Source of the DNA: Atopomonas hussainii
Lineage (GTDB): Bacteria > Pseudomonadota > Gammaproteobacteria > Pseudomonadales > Pseudomonadaceae
Direction of reading: 5' to 3'
Length of the DNA: 64,000 nt
Assembly (NCBI RefSeq): GCF_900109735.1
Contig: NZ_FOAS01000006.1
Coordinates: forward strand, 124,001 to 188,000
Positions 8,004-18,054 of this stretch are shown here, piece after piece (within the stretch, counting starts at the first letter, position 1; every line of letters begins with the position of its first letter). The translations under genes and the position numbers were made by a program. The notes below the pieces were generated by a model. That model was not told the DNA's origin. It was given only the letters and a program-made list of their open reading frames with translations, and did no database searches.

Positions 8004-9005
8004 TTAGCGTAAGGCAGGCGCTGCCCCATTAACACCCATCCACATCGCCAGATGCTCAGCCACGCTGGCACCTAAGCGTTTGGCGAAACGGTCAAACGGG
8101 GTTTCCTGCGGGGTGAAGTCGACGATGTTTTCTTCGCCAATCACTTCGCGCGCCACATAACTGGTGCCACCGAACTTATCGATTAAGCCCAGCTCTAAGG
8201 CTTGCTCGCCCGACCACACTAAACCTGAGAACAGCTCAGGATGCTCGTCGGCTTTCAAGCGCTCGCCACGGCCCTTCTTCACGCTGGCAATAAATTGCTG
8301 ATGGGTGGTTTTCAGCACACTTTGCCAGAACTCGGTTTCGCTGTCTTTTTGCGGCTGGAACGGATCCAAGAAGGCCTTGTGCTCGCCCGAGGTGTACACG
8401 CGGCGCTCAACACCGACCTTGCCCATCGCCTCGACAAAGCCAAAGCTGGCCGCGGTCACGCCAATGGAGCCCACCAAGCTGGCCTTGTCGGCATAAATCT
8501 CATCCGCCGCACTGGCAATGTAATAAGCCCCGGAGGCGCCTAGGTCGGTAATTACTGCGTAAACCTTGATATCCGGGTGTTTTTCGCGCAGGCGCAAAAT
8601 CTCATCAAACACATAACCGGACTGCACAGGACTACCACCGGGGCTATTGATGCGCAACACCACGCCTTTGGTGTTTTCATCCTCAAAGGCCGCGCGCAGG
8701 CCGCCAATAATATTGTCGGCGCTGGCCTCTTCCTGATCGGCGATCATGCCGCGCACTTCAATCACTGCCGTGTGCGGACCGGTTTTTGCCGAGCCGCCTT
8801 TAAGCCCCGCCATCGGCGAAAACAGCGCAATCGCGATGAACAAATAGGCGAAGGTCAAAAACTTAAAGAAAATGCCCCAGCGGCGCGCGCGCTTTTGCTC
8901 TTGCAAGCCCGCTAAAGCGACTTTTTCCAACAGCTGCCAAGCCTTGCCGTCATCCTTTGCGCCTGAGCTGCGGTTGGGCTGCTCATTCCATTCATCAGAG
9001 TGCAT
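8004..9005 (-). CDS. sppA: Signal peptide peptidase SppA (S49 protease)
   Basis: This membrane-bound serine protease degrades cleaved signal peptides. It is the short (333-residue) type with one transmembrane segment at about 44-63 near the N-terminus and the active site outside. The Ser/Lys dyad is visible: Ser at about 158 in LGASGAYYIAS and Lys at about 210 in YTSGEHKAFLDP, with the SLVGSIGV motif between them. The true start is ATG 9005 (MHSDEWNEQ); an upstream in-frame extension only overlaps the previous gene. It overlaps the HAD phosphatase gene by 11 bp, so the two are translationally coupled. The order rluC-HAD-sppA is conserved in Pseudomonas, as I recall. Confidence 0.93.
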   Translation of the reverse strand: MHSDEWNEQPNRSSGAKDDGKAWQLLEKVALAGLQEQKRARRWGIFFKFLTFAYLFIAIALFSPMAGLKGGSAKTGPHTAVIEVRGMIADQEEASADNIIGGLRAAFEDENTKGVVLRINSPGGSPVQSGYVFDEILRLREKHPDIKVYAVITDLGASGAYYIASAADEIYADKASLVGSIGVTAASFGFVEAMGKVGVERRVYTSGEHKAFLDPFQPQKDSETEFWQSVLKTTHQQFIASVKKGRGERLKADEHPELFSGLVWSGEQALELGLIDKFGGTSYVAREVIGEENIVDFTPQETPFDRFAKRLGASVAEHLAMWMGVNGAAPALR

Positions 9006-9690
9006 GTTCACTAGCCTTTTCGGTCTCAGTGGAGTGGTGAGTGAAGAAATTGCCAATCTCGGTAAATTGCTGCAAGAGGCCATCGGGCTGTTCAGCCAAC
9101 AACACCGGCGCCGGCATGGCCCCGTAAGCGGCAGCAAAGGTGCGCACCCCGGCGTTTTTCCCCATGCGCAGGTCAAATACCGAATCGCCAACCATCGCCG
9201 CGTGCTCAGGCTTAACGCCGCAATAGGCCATTAGCTCATGCAGCATTAAGGGGTCTGGCTTGCTCGCGGTTTCATCGGCGCAGCGCGTGGCCACAAAGTA
9301 ATCCGTCAGGCCTTTATTGCTCAGCACGCGATCCAAGCCACGGCGGCTTTTGCCGGTCGCCACGGTGAGCAGCACGCCCTGCTCGCGCAGCTGCTCCAGC
9401 ATCTCAAACGCACCGTTAAAAAAAGCCGACGGCGAGGCTTCAAGCGCCATGTAATGATCGCTGTAGGCGTCTTTAAACGGCGCATAGCGACTATCGCCAA
9501 GCAGTTCCGGGTGCAGTTCACGGATTGCCTCAGGCAGGCCTAGGCCGATAATGCCGCGAATCGCCGCGTCATTCTGCGGCGCAATGCCCACATGGCGCGC
9601 GGCTACCTGCATGGACTCAACAATGCGCCCGATGGAATCCACCAAGGTTCCATCCCAGTCGAGCATCAGGAGTTTAATCGGCTCAGTCAT
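8995..9690 (-). CDS. HAD-superfamily hydrolase (phosphoglycolate-phosphatase-like)
   Basis: A 231-residue HAD phosphatase with all the family motifs: motif [10 protein letters not shown] with Asp11 and Asp13, motif II VATGKS, the motif III lysine in ASKPDP, and motif [18 protein letters not shown]. The cap inserted after motif I is of the all-helical type seen in phosphoglycolate phosphatase and related enzymes. The substrate is not apparent from the sequence. It sits between rluC (8-bp overlap) and sppA (11-bp overlap), so the three genes form one operon. The place of the gene beside rluC is typical of gammaproteobacteria and does not by itself point to a role. Confidence 0.9.
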   Translation of the reverse strand: MTEPIKLLMLDWDGTLVDSIGRIVESMQVAARHVGIAPQNDAAIRGIIGLGLPEAIRELHPELLGDSRYAPFKDAYSDHYMALEASPSAFFNGAFEMLEQLREQGVLLTVATGKSRRGLDRVLSNKGLTDYFVATRCADETASKPDPLMLHELMAYCGVKPEHAAMVGDSVFDLRMGKNAGVRTFAAAYGAMPAPVLLAEQPDGLLQQFTEIGNFFTHHSTETEKASEHAL

Positions 9691-10642
9691 CCTTGAGCTG
9701 CCCCATCACCGCATCCCACATCTCATCCACGGGCGCTTCGAGCTTCAGCTCAGTGCCATCGGGCAAGGTGATATTCAATGACACAGCGTGCAAGAACAGG
9801 CGCTTGCCACCCAAGTCGCGAATTTCTTTATCGAAGTTTTCTTCACCGTATTTCGCATCACCGGCAATCGGGCAACCGGCGTGTTTGGCGTGCACACGAA
9901 TCTGGTGAGTACGCCCGGTAATCGGGCTGGCTTCCACCAACGTGGCGTAGCGACCAAAACGGCGCAGCATGCGGAACAGGGTCAGCGCTTCTTTACCTTC
10001 GGGATTGACCTCAACCATGCGCTCGCCGGAACGCAAGGTGTTCTTCAGTAGCGGCGCATGCACCTTGCGCGCACTGCTCGGCCACGAGCCACGCACTAAA
10101 GCCCAGTAGCGTTTATCTACCCCGCCCTCGGCACGCAGCGCCGCGTGCAAGTGACGCAACATGCTGCGCTTCTTGGCGATCATCAGCAGGCCCGAGGTAT
10201 CGCGATCGAGGCGATGCACCAGCTCCAGCTCTTTGGCATCGGGGCGCAGCTGACGGAAGGCTTCGATCACCCCGAAGCTCAAGCCGCTGCCACCGTGCAC
10301 GGCAATGCCGGCGGGCTTATTGACCACCAGCAGGCCTTTGTCTTCATAGACGATGGCTTGCTCAAGGCGCTCCAGCAAAGGCTGGGCGACCACGGGCGGG
10401 TCGTTAGGCTCGGGCAAGCGCATGGGCGGCACACGCACCACGTCACCGGCTTGCAGGCGATATTCGGGCTTAACGCGGCCTTTATTCACCCGCACCTCGC
10501 CCTTACGGAGAATGCGATAAATCAGGGTTTTCGGCGCACCTTTAAGCTGGGTACGCAGATAATTGTCGATACGCTGGCCGGCCAGTTCTTCAGGGACCTG
10601 AAGCATCTGCACCGACTGCGTGTTTTGCGGCTTTGAATTCAT
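9683..10642 (-). CDS. rluC: 23S rRNA pseudouridine synthase RluC
   Basis: RluC converts uridines at positions 955, 2504 and 2580 (E. coli numbering) of 23S rRNA to pseudouridine. The 319-residue protein has an S4 RNA-binding domain at about 20-75 ([10 protein letters not shown] ... [20 protein letters not shown]) and the RsuA/RluC catalytic domain with the signature [11 protein letters not shown], where Asp146 is the catalytic residue. A later RTHQIRVH motif is also typical. It is divergent from rne, the normal arrangement in gammaproteobacteria, which supports RluC over RluD or RluA. The start is ATG 10642. Confidence 0.93.
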   Translation of the reverse strand: MNSKPQNTQSVQMLQVPEELAGQRIDNYLRTQLKGAPKTLIYRILRKGEVRVNKGRVKPEYRLQAGDVVRVPPMRLPEPNDPPVVAQPLLERLEQAIVYEDKGLLVVNKPAGIAVHGGSGLSFGVIEAFRQLRPDAKELELVHRLDRDTSGLLMIAKKRSMLRHLHAALRAEGGVDKRYWALVRGSWPSSARKVHAPLLKNTLRSGERMVEVNPEGKEALTLFRMLRRFGRYATLVEASPITGRTHQIRVHAKHAGCPIAGDAKYGEENFDKEIRDLGGKRLFLHAVSLNITLPDGTELKLEAPVDEMWDAVMGQLKDD

Positions 10643-11198
10643 CGCGGCATGATACTTTTTTCTTGTAATTGAAGCACTTCCTATTAGCTGCTAAGCTGCC
10701 GGCACCCGCCAAAAGTGGGCATCCGCAGGTTTTGCACGGCAGTATTGATTGCCGCTCGTTTCAACCCGCGACGAAACACAGGGTCGTGGCTTCGATCCGC
10801 AGGAAAGCCGGCAACTGCCGAGATACCCGCTACCCAAGCCCCCAAAAGTAATGAAAAGCGCGCAGGTTTAACCTGCGATTGTTAACCGCTCCAATAAACC
10901 GTGAGTGGCACCCGATTCTCCAGGGTTTCGTGCAGGTGGAGATGCACAGCTGGCCTTTGCGTAGCACTCAAGCGTTGACGACGTGAGTTACTCCGTCCCG
11001 CTGGCCCGCTGATTCCTCCCCCTGACTGAGTGCTTCTGTACTGATTGATTTACAGAGAATCAGGAACGTAAGTCGCCGCAGCATTAAACGCGGCACGACA
11101 AAACGAGCAGCCTAGGCTGCTCTACGGCCTGACACGCGACCGTAAGGATCGTGTGTGCCGTCGCGGTTTCCGTGAGCCCGGAAACCTAACGGTAACGC
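10643..11198. promoter_or_regulatory. rluC/rne intergenic region with long structured rne leader
   Basis: This 556-bp stretch contains no credible gene. It holds the divergent promoters and what must be a long rne 5' leader. Several hairpins are visible close to rne: GCAGGTT/AACCTGC near 10862, GAGCAGCC/GGCTGCTC at 11106-11123 and GGTTTCC/GGAAACC at about 11165-11186. In Pseudomonadaceae a conserved RNA structure in the rne leader (the rne-II motif) has been described, and RNase E is known to regulate its own mRNA through its leader. That this sequence is an rne-II example is inferred from position, because I cannot run the covariance model. Confidence 0.6.
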
Positions 11199-14159
11199 AT
11201 GAAAAGAATGCTCATTAACGCGACTCAGCCTGAAGAGTTGCGTGTTGCACTGGTAGATGGCCAGCGCTTGTTCGACCTCGACATCGAGTCGGGTGCGCGC
11301 GAACAAAAAAAGGCCAACATTTATAAAGGCCGCATCACCCGCGTCGAGCCCAGCCTTGAGGCTGCCTTCGTCGATTACGGCTCAGAACGTCACGGCTTCC
11401 TGCCGCTGAAAGAAATCTCCCGCGAATACTTCAAGAAGGGCGCTGAAAACAGCCGCAACATCAAAGAGCTGCTGAGCGAAGGCCAAGAAGTTATCGTCCA
11501 AGTCGAGAAAGAAGAACGTGGCAACAAGGGCGCTGCCCTGACCACCTTCATCTCGCTGGCCGGCCGCTACATGGTGCTGATGCCCAACAACCCGCGTGCC
11601 GGTGGCATCTCGCGCCGTATCGAAGGCGAAGAGCGCAACGAACTGCGTGAAGCGCTGAACGGCCTGAACACCCCCGCCGACATGGGCCTGATCGTACGCA
11701 CCGCCGGTCTTGGTCGCTCGACCGAAGAGCTGCAGTGGGATTTGGACTACCTGATCCAACTCTGGCAAGCGATCAGCGAAGCCTCGACCCAACGCGCCGC
11801 GCCTTTCCTGATCTATCAGGAAAGCAACGTGATCATCCGCGCCATCCGCGACTACCTGCGTCAGGACATCGGCGAAGTGCTGGTCGACACCCACGCTGCT
11901 TACGAAGAAGCCTTGGCCTTCGTGCAGCAGGTGATGCCCAACTACCAGAACAAGATCAAGCTGTACCAAGACAGCGTGCCGCTGTTTAACCGCTTCCAGA
12001 TCGAGAGCCAGATCGAATCGGCTTTCTCGCGTGAAGTGAAGCTGCCGTCTGGCGGCTCGCTGGTGATCGACCCGACTGAAGCCTTGGTGTCTATCGACAT
12101 CAACTCGGCGCGCGCCACCAAAGGCGGCGACATCGAAGAAACTGCGCTGCAAACCAACCTGGAAGCAGCCGAAGAAATCGCTCGCCAACTGCGCCTGCGC
12201 GATATCGGCGGCCTGATCGTGATCGACTTTATCGACATGACGCCGGCGAAAAACCAGCGCGCCGTGGAAGACAAAGTGCGTGAAGCGCTGGAAGCCGACC
12301 GCGCTCGCGTACAGATCGGTCGCATCTCACGCTTTGGTCTGCTGGAGATGTCTCGCCAGCGTCTGCGTCCGTCGCTGCGTGAAACCAGCGGTGTGGTGTG
12401 CCCACGCTGTAACGGTCAGGGCACCATCCGCGATGTGGAATCGCTGTCGCTGGCAATCCTGCGCCTGATCGAAGAAGAAGCGCTGAAAGAACGCACCGCC
12501 GAAGTACGCGCCCACGTGCCGACGCAAGTGGCGGCCTTCTTGCTCAACGAGAAGCGCAACGCGATCACCCGCACCGAGCTGCGCACCAAAGTTCGCATCG
12601 TGATTCTGCCGAGCGATCACCTAGAAACGCCGCACTTCGAAGTGCAGCGCCTGCGTGATGACAGCCCAGAAGTGCAAACCAACCAGCTCAGCTACGAAAT
12701 GGCTGACGTTGAGCACGAGCACCATCACGAAGCCCCGGCTGCAGCGACCCGCACACTGGTGCGTCAAGAAGCTGCTGTGAAGAGCTTGGCCCCAACCCGC
12801 ACTGCTCCACCGGCACAGGCCAGCGAAGAAGAAGCACCTGCTGCGCCGGCAGTGGCTGAGCAGCCCAGCCTGTTCAAAGGTTTGATCAAGTCGCTGGTCG
12901 GCCTGTTCGCCCGCGAAGAAGAGCCCAAGGCCGAGCCAGAAGAGCAAAAGCCGAGCAAAGACAACCGTAACGAGCGTCGCCGCGAAGGCCGCAACAACCG
13001 TCGCAACCGTGACGAGCGCGGTGGTCGTAACCGTAAGCGTGGCGAACGCAGCGAGCGTAACGACAGCGAACCGCGCGAAAGCAAGCCGGCCAATGACGAA
13101 GTGAGCGAAGCCGAGCGTCAAGCCCGTCGCGAGCGCAACGAGCAACGTCGGGCCGAGCAACGCGCCCGTCGTGAAGCCGAGCGCGCTGAACGTGCCGAGC
13201 GTCGTGCCGAGCAGGCCAAGGCCGAGCAAGACAACGAGCGTGCCGAGCAAGCTGCAGACGATACGCAAAACAACGCGCAAGACGCTGACGACAACAACGA
13301 TGACAACAACGAGCAGCAGCGCCCGCGCCGCCGTTCGCGTGGTCAGCGTCGTCGCAGCAACCGTCGTGAGCGTATGCGTGATGCCGGCTTAGACGAAGGT
13401 CAAGAAGACGACCAGCAAGACGCGCCAGCGGACAACAGCGAAGCTGCCGCGCCTGCCAAGGCAGAAACCACTGCCGAAGCGAACGTCGCGACCAAGGCTG
13501 ACGCTGACGCACAAGCTAGCAACAACCAGCAGCAGCCTGAGCGCGCCCCGCGTGAACGCCGCGAGCGTCGTGAGCGCAAGCCACGCGAAGCGCAAGCGGA
13601 CAACAACGAAGCCGCCGCACCTGTGGCCGCCGTCGCCGCTGAAGCGGTTGAAGCCACGGTTGAGGCTGTTAGCGATGCAGCACCGCAAGTTGCTGCGCAA
13701 GTGACTACTGAGCCTGCCGTTGCCGTTGCGGCACCTGCGGCTGAACCAGCAGCAGAAACGCCGAGCGAAGCGCCCAAAGCCGCTGAAGCCAGCGAGGCCG
13801 AGCAACCAACCAGCGCACCTGCTGCGGATGCTGACGCTGCGGCTACCGAAGCCGGTGGCCGTGCCGCCAACGACCCGCGCGAACGTCGCCGCCGTCGTTT
13901 AGAGGCCGAGCGTCAAGCCAAACTGGCCGCTGAAGCCGCTGCTGCGCCTGCGCCGCAAGCACAAGCTGAAGCAGCCAGCCCAGAGGCTAGCGAGCCCGCT
14001 GAAACCGCAGCAGAAACGGCAGTCGCCGCTGACGAAGCACCTGTTGCCTCGCCTGCCGTGGAAAGCGCAGCCGCTGCCAACGAGGCGTCTGCAACAGAAG
14101 CTCCGGCAGCTGAACAAGACGCCACCGAGGCAGAGGAAACGGCTAAGCCACAAGCTTAA
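11199..14159 (+). CDS. rne: Ribonuclease E
   Basis: RNase E is the main endoribonuclease for mRNA decay and rRNA/tRNA processing and the scaffold of the degradosome. This 986-residue protein has an S1 domain at about 38-120, the 5' sensor and DNase-I-like regions with the catalytic Asp300 (SIDIN) and Asp343 (VIDFIDM), and the zinc-link cysteines in CPRCNGQG at about 401-408. The C-terminal half, from about 500, is disordered: a membrane-segment-like stretch (LIKSLVGLF), Arg-rich RNA-binding tracts ([18 protein letters not shown]) and then Ala/Glu-rich repeats. The start [10 protein letters not shown] is standard. Expression probably depends on the long structured leader. A simple terminator follows it. 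Confidence 0.97.
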   Translation: MKRMLINATQPEELRVALVDGQRLFDLDIESGAREQKKANIYKGRITRVEPSLEAAFVDYGSERHGFLPLKEISREYFKKGAENSRNIKELLSEGQEVIVQVEKEERGNKGAALTTFISLAGRYMVLMPNNPRAGGISRRIEGEERNELREALNGLNTPADMGLIVRTAGLGRSTEELQWDLDYLIQLWQAISEASTQRAAPFLIYQESNVIIRAIRDYLRQDIGEVLVDTHAAYEEALAFVQQVMPNYQNKIKLYQDSVPLFNRFQIESQIESAFSREVKLPSGGSLVIDPTEALVSIDINSARATKGGDIEETALQTNLEAAEEIARQLRLRDIGGLIVIDFIDMTPAKNQRAVEDKVREALEADRARVQIGRISRFGLLEMSRQRLRPSLRETSGVVCPRCNGQGTIRDVESLSLAILRLIEEEALKERTAEVRAHVPTQVAAFLLNEKRNAITRTELRTKVRIVILPSDHLETPHFEVQRLRDDSPEVQTNQLSYEMADVEHEHHHEAPAAATRTLVRQEAAVKSLAPTRTAPPAQASEEEAPAAPAVAEQPSLFKGLIKSLVGLFAREEEPKAEPEEQKPSKDNRNERRREGRNNRRNRDERGGRNRKRGERSERNDSEPRESKPANDEVSEAERQARRERNEQRRAEQRARREAERAERAERRAEQAKAEQDNERAEQAADDTQNNAQDADDNNDDNNEQQRPRRRSRGQRRRSNRRERMRDAGLDEGQEDDQQDAPADNSEAAAPAKAETTAEANVATKADADAQASNNQQQPERAPRERRERRERKPREAQADNNEAAAPVAAVAAEAVEATVEAVSDAAPQVAAQVTTEPAVAVAAPAAEPAAETPSEAPKAAEASEAEQPTSAPAADADAAATEAGGRAANDPRERRRRRLEAERQAKLAAEAAAAPAPQAQAEAASPEASEPAETAAETAVAADEAPVASPAVESAAAANEASATEAPAAEQDATEAEETAKPQA

Positions 14160-14178
14160 GTCAGTCCAACGCTTCACC

Positions 14179-14212
14179 AACAAGCCGGCCTAGTGCCGGC
14201 TTGTTGCTTTTT
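14179..14212 (+). terminator. rne terminator
   Basis: AACAAGCCGGC pairs perfectly with GCCGGCTTGTT around the loop CTAGT, followed by GCTTTTT, twenty bases after the rne stop. Confidence 0.9.
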
Positions 14213-14425
14213 ACGCCTAAAGCGCAGCCATAACCGTACACCAGTGCGCGGGCTAAGCCGCGCCATCAAGCTAAGCTAGCTGCGGACACCTAATTGCAAC
14301 AAAATTTGCAATTAAATAGCCACTAAACCGCGTGTTTGGTTATATGAAACAAGCGCCCTGCTTGTCAGCCTGCTTAGCTATGCCTACCCTGTGCCGATTA
14401 CAAAACAATCAAACACGGAAGTCTC

Positions 14426-16333
14426 ATGCGCCTTTTTCTTCGTTTAATCGTGCTGCTCTTAGTGCTGCTCGGCGTCGCAGTGGCCGTGCTGGTGCATTAC
14501 ATCAAGAATCCACACGTACCGGCTTATCAAACCCCTGACGAGGTGATTTACCTTGAACAGTGGGATGAACAAGCCCGACAGCTGTATTACTACACCCCGC
14601 AAGGCACCACGCTCAAAGGTTTGCGCTACGACTGGTTGGTCGCGCTAGAGCAACCATTCAACCAAAACGCCTTTATTGCCGCCGATAACCTCGGTCGCTA
14701 CGGCCTGCTGTTTGACCCAGCGCAGCAACCCAGTGACAGCAACCCCGGCAACTTGCCCGTGGGGTTGGCTCGTCACCAAGATACCGACAGCGGCATCTGG
14801 TATGTGGATATCACCTGCGCGGCCTGCCATACCGGCGAACTGCGCTACCAAGGCACGGCCGTGCGCATTGATGGCGGCGCAGGTATGCACGCCTTGGCCT
14901 CGACAGTGCCTACCCTGAAGGGCGGCAGCTTCGGTCAAGCGCTCGGCGCCAGCATGGCGCTGACCTATTACAACCCAAGCAAGTTCAAGCGTTTTGCGGC
15001 AAAAGTATTGGGTGACAACAGCGCCAACAACAAGGCCTACAAGCGCCTACGTCGGGACTTTAAACAGGTATTGGATGCCTTCAGCGACACCGCCATCAAC
15101 GACTGGCGCCGCGGTTTGTACCCCACCGAAGAAGGCCCCGGGCGTACCGATGCCTTTGGCCGCATCGCCAACACCGTGTTTGGCGACCGTATCGATGCGA
15201 AGAACTACCACATCGCCAATGCGCCGGTGAATTACCCGCACCTGTGGGACATCTGGAAGTTCGACTGGGTGCAGTGGAACGGCTCGGCCATGCAGCCCAT
15301 GGCACGCAATATTGGCGAGGCCTTAGGGGTAGGCGCCAGCCTCACGCTGTTTAGCGATAGCGGCCAACCGGTGCCGATCAACGAGCGCTATGCCTCCAGC
15401 GTGCGCGTGCATGATATGTACGCCATCGAAGAAACCCTAAAAACCTTAAAGCCGCCGCGCTGGCCAGAAGCGCTGTTCGGCGCCATCGATTTCAAAATGG
15501 CCAGTAAGGGCCGTGCGCTGTTTGAAGAAAACTGCGCTTACTGCCATGCACCACGCCCGCAGCCGGTGGACAAACGCTTAGCCCCCAGCCGCGACCCAGA
15601 ATGGAAGCTTCGCGTAGTACCCACCCGCATCATCGGCACCGACCCTAACACCGCCGACAACATTGCCGATCACCGCTTTGATGTGCGCCGCCTAGGCTGG
15701 ACACGCGGCCAACTCAGCGATCAGGACGTGCGCTTAGTCGGCGATGGCACGCTGGGGGATGTCGATCTGGCTTCGGTGTCATCGGCCAAAGGCTTGGCCT
15801 ATCTGACCGCTTATGTGGAAGACCGCGCCTACCGCGATGCCGGCATTAAAGGTGCCGATAAAGCCCGCATGGATGGCTTTGGTCTGCCGATTGGCGTGCG
15901 CGAGCTGCGCGGCTACAAGGCCCGCCCGCTGGATGGCATCTGGGCGACGCCGCCGTTCTTGCACAATGGCTCGGTGCCTAACCTGTTCCAGCTACTGTCG
16001 CCGGTTTCCGAGCGCGACACTAAATTCCACATTGGCAATTTAGAGTTCGACCCCAAGCAAGTCGGCTACCGCACCGAGGCCTTCGAGGGCAGCTTTGTGC
16101 TGGATACCGCGATCAGCGGCAACAGTAACCGCGGCCACGAGTTCCGCGACGGTTGCCGCCAAGGTGGCGTGATTGGCCGCTACTTGAGCCCGGTAGAACG
16201 CTGGGCGCTGATCGAGTACCTCAAGGTGCTCGGCCACAGCGATTTAGAGCAACAACTCACCCCTGTTCCCGCCAAGCCCTGGACGCCCGGCCCAGACTGT
16301 GACGCACTGATTTCACGCCAAGAGGCCAACTGA
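14426..16333 (+). CDS. Membrane-anchored dihaem cytochrome c (RoxA/cytochrome c peroxidase superfamily)
   Basis: A 635-residue exported dihaem protein. An uncleaved-looking hydrophobic N-terminus (about 4-24) anchors it to the membrane with the bulk in the periplasm. Two CXXCH haem c sites are visible: CAACH at 131-135 and CAYCH at 370-374. Conserved motifs such as APVNYPHLWDIWKFDWVQWN around 266-285 resemble the rubber-oxygenase RoxA branch of the dihaem peroxidase/MauG superfamily. The reaction is therefore some peroxide- or oxygen-dependent oxidation, with unknown substrate. It is followed two bases later by a catalase-like gene, so both are probably one operon. A classic small CcpA peroxidase would be about half this length. 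Confidence 0.82.
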   Translation: MRLFLRLIVLLLVLLGVAVAVLVHYIKNPHVPAYQTPDEVIYLEQWDEQARQLYYYTPQGTTLKGLRYDWLVALEQPFNQNAFIAADNLGRYGLLFDPAQQPSDSNPGNLPVGLARHQDTDSGIWYVDITCAACHTGELRYQGTAVRIDGGAGMHALASTVPTLKGGSFGQALGASMALTYYNPSKFKRFAAKVLGDNSANNKAYKRLRRDFKQVLDAFSDTAINDWRRGLYPTEEGPGRTDAFGRIANTVFGDRIDAKNYHIANAPVNYPHLWDIWKFDWVQWNGSAMQPMARNIGEALGVGASLTLFSDSGQPVPINERYASSVRVHDMYAIEETLKTLKPPRWPEALFGAIDFKMASKGRALFEENCAYCHAPRPQPVDKRLAPSRDPEWKLRVVPTRIIGTDPNTADNIADHRFDVRRLGWTRGQLSDQDVRLVGDGTLGDVDLASVSSAKGLAYLTAYVEDRAYRDAGIKGADKARMDGFGLPIGVRELRGYKARPLDGIWATPPFLHNGSVPNLFQLLSPVSERDTKFHIGNLEFDPKQVGYRTEAFEGSFVLDTAISGNSNRGHEFRDGCRQGGVIGRYLSPVERWALIEYLKVLGHSDLEQQLTPVPAKPWTPGPDCDALISRQEAN

Positions 16334-16335
16334 TC

Positions 16336-17553
16336 ATGCTCAAGCGTTTATTCACCAAACTGCTGCGCTTTGTCTTCAAGCTGCTGTTATTGCTGGTTGC
16401 CCTTGGCTTACTCGGCTGGGGCGTAGCTGAGCTGTATTACCGCATCGCGTGGCAGGGCCCAGTATCGACCGAAGAAGAAATCCCTGTAGGCGAAGCGGCG
16501 ATGACGCAAAAAATCATCGCCGATGCCATCACCATTGTGGAAACCCACAAAGACAACACCCGCATCATGCGCGACGCACACGCCAAAGCGCACGGCTGTG
16601 TGCGGGCCGATGTCAGCGTGCGTGAAGACTTGCCGGAAAACTTACAGCACGGCGTGTTTGCTAAGCCCGGCCAGCAGTATCCGGCGTGGGTGCGTTTTTC
16701 TAACGGCAACGCCTACCCGCAATTTGACAGCATGCGCGACGCGCGCGGCATGGCTATCAAGCTGATGAACGTCGAAGGCAAAAAGCTGCTGCCCAGCGAA
16801 GCCGATGCACAAACGCAAGACTTGGTGATGTTCAACCAGCCGCTGTTTTTTGTCAGCGACGTGGCGGAATACCAAAGCAACTTTGCCGCGCAGGCCGAAG
16901 GCAAAAAGGTGCAAGCCTTCTTCCCCAGCTGGGACCCACGCACCTGGCAATTCCGCCATCTGTTGATTGGTTTACAAACCCTTGCGCCGCCGCCGGAGTC
17001 GCCCTTTAGCGCGCAGTACTTCTCCATCGCACCGTTTAAATACGGTCCGCACAACAGCAAATACCGCACGGTACCGGCACCGGAGCAGTGCCCTGACTAT
17101 GCGCAACCAACACTGAACCAAAACCTGCCGAACTTCTTACGCTCGGCCATGTATCAGCAGTTAAGCGTCGACCGCGTACCGGCCTGTTTTGCCATTCAGG
17201 TGCAACTGCAAGACGCCGAGAAATACATGCCGCTGGAAGACACCAGCATCGAGTGGCGTGAAGAAGACTCGCCGTTTGTCACCGTGGCGCATTTGAAGAT
17301 CGAGCCGCAGGACTTCGATACCCCAGAGCAGAACCTGTTCTGCGACAACCTGTCGTTTACCCCGTGGCACAGCATTGAAGAGCACCGCCCGCTGGGTGGC
17401 ATTAACCGCTTGCGTCGCGCGGTGTATGAAGCCGTCAGCGTGTATCGTCACGAACGCAACGGCGCCCCGCGCCAAGAGCCCACTGCCGACACGCAGCCGC
17501 TAACCGGCGACCTTGGCCCGCAGCAACCTGACACCAACGAGCAAGGTGAATAA
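16336..17553 (+). CDS. Catalase-family haem protein, membrane-anchored
   Basis: This 405-residue protein has an N-terminal membrane segment (about 12-31) followed by a catalase-like haem domain. Recognisable motifs are MRDAHAKAHGCVRAD, GVFAKPGQQYPAWVRFSNG and DARGMAIKLMN, which correspond to the N-terminal haem-pocket half of catalases. It belongs to the short catalase-like/SrpA-type group, not the full-length KatA/KatE enzymes, and true catalase activity cannot be assumed. It begins two bases after the dihaem cytochrome gene, and both are anchored and face the periplasm. This suggests a joint peroxide-using or peroxide-protecting function. A strong terminator follows. Confidence 0.82.
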   Translation: MLKRLFTKLLRFVFKLLLLLVALGLLGWGVAELYYRIAWQGPVSTEEEIPVGEAAMTQKIIADAITIVETHKDNTRIMRDAHAKAHGCVRADVSVREDLPENLQHGVFAKPGQQYPAWVRFSNGNAYPQFDSMRDARGMAIKLMNVEGKKLLPSEADAQTQDLVMFNQPLFFVSDVAEYQSNFAAQAEGKKVQAFFPSWDPRTWQFRHLLIGLQTLAPPPESPFSAQYFSIAPFKYGPHNSKYRTVPAPEQCPDYAQPTLNQNLPNFLRSAMYQQLSVDRVPACFAIQVQLQDAEKYMPLEDTSIEWREEDSPFVTVAHLKIEPQDFDTPEQNLFCDNLSFTPWHSIEEHRPLGGINRLRRAVYEAVSVYRHERNGAPRQEPTADTQPLTGDLGPQQPDTNEQGE

Positions 17554-17566
17554 TCGCCAGCCATAA

Positions 17567-17598
17567 AACAACAAGGCGCCCTAGGGCGCCTTGTTGTT
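17567..17598. terminator. Bidirectional terminator between catalase-like and HIT genes
   Basis: A 15-bp perfect stem (AACAACAAGGCGCCC with its complement, loop TA) lies between the two convergent genes, with T residues on either side. Confidence 0.9.
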
Positions 17599-17613
17599 TT
17601 AGCCACTCACGTT

Positions 17614-18054
17614 TTAGCCGTTTAACGCCTCACGCAGCTGCGCTGCACGCAGGCGCACATCGGCCATCACCTTGGCACGCCCCAAAGGCACAAAGCGCAC
17701 CACGGTGCGCCAGAGTAGCGCTAAGGTGTCGCCCGGCTCGCGGGCAATCTGGTGCATGTGGCAATGCGGTACATGCTGATTGGCCGCCGGGCCGTCATTG
17801 AGCAACCAGTTAATCCCCTGCTGCCCCCAGCCGAGCTTACGCTGCGCCTGCATCACCCGTTGCGAAAGCGTGAACATCGCCTCACGCACCGCTTCAGGCG
17901 CCAAGTGCAGGTAGGGATAATGCTCGCGGCTGACCACTAACACATGTCCCGGCCGCAGCGGGTAAATATCCATTAGCACCAAGCAGTGCTCATCCTCATA
18001 CAGCAGCTCTGCCGGTAACTCTCCGGCGGCAATGGCACAAAACACACAATTCAT
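17614..18054 (-). CDS. HIT-family nucleotide hydrolase/transferase
   Basis: A 146-residue histidine-triad protein. The HIT active site appears as HVPHCHMHQI, with His97, His99 and His101, and the family core LMDIYPLRPGHVLVVSREHY is intact. Such proteins cleave nucleoside phosphoramidates or act on dinucleoside polyphosphates. A zinc-type cysteine pair (CVFC) near the N-terminus is common in the group. The start ATG overlaps the TGA of the upstream DUF4892 gene (ATGA), so the two are translationally coupled. The exact substrate is unknown. Confidence 0.9.
   Translation of the reverse strand: MNCVFCAIAAGELPAELLYEDEHCLVLMDIYPLRPGHVLVVSREHYPYLHLAPEAVREAMFTLSQRVMQAQRKLGWGQQGINWLLNDGPAANQHVPHCHMHQIAREPGDTLALLWRTVVRFVPLGRAKVMADVRLRAAQLREALNG

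Noticed and set aside
12621-13870. Several long minus-strand ORFs opposite the RNase E C-terminus
   Set aside because: They result from the repetitive Ala/Arg/Glu codons of rne read backwards, giving low-complexity peptides.
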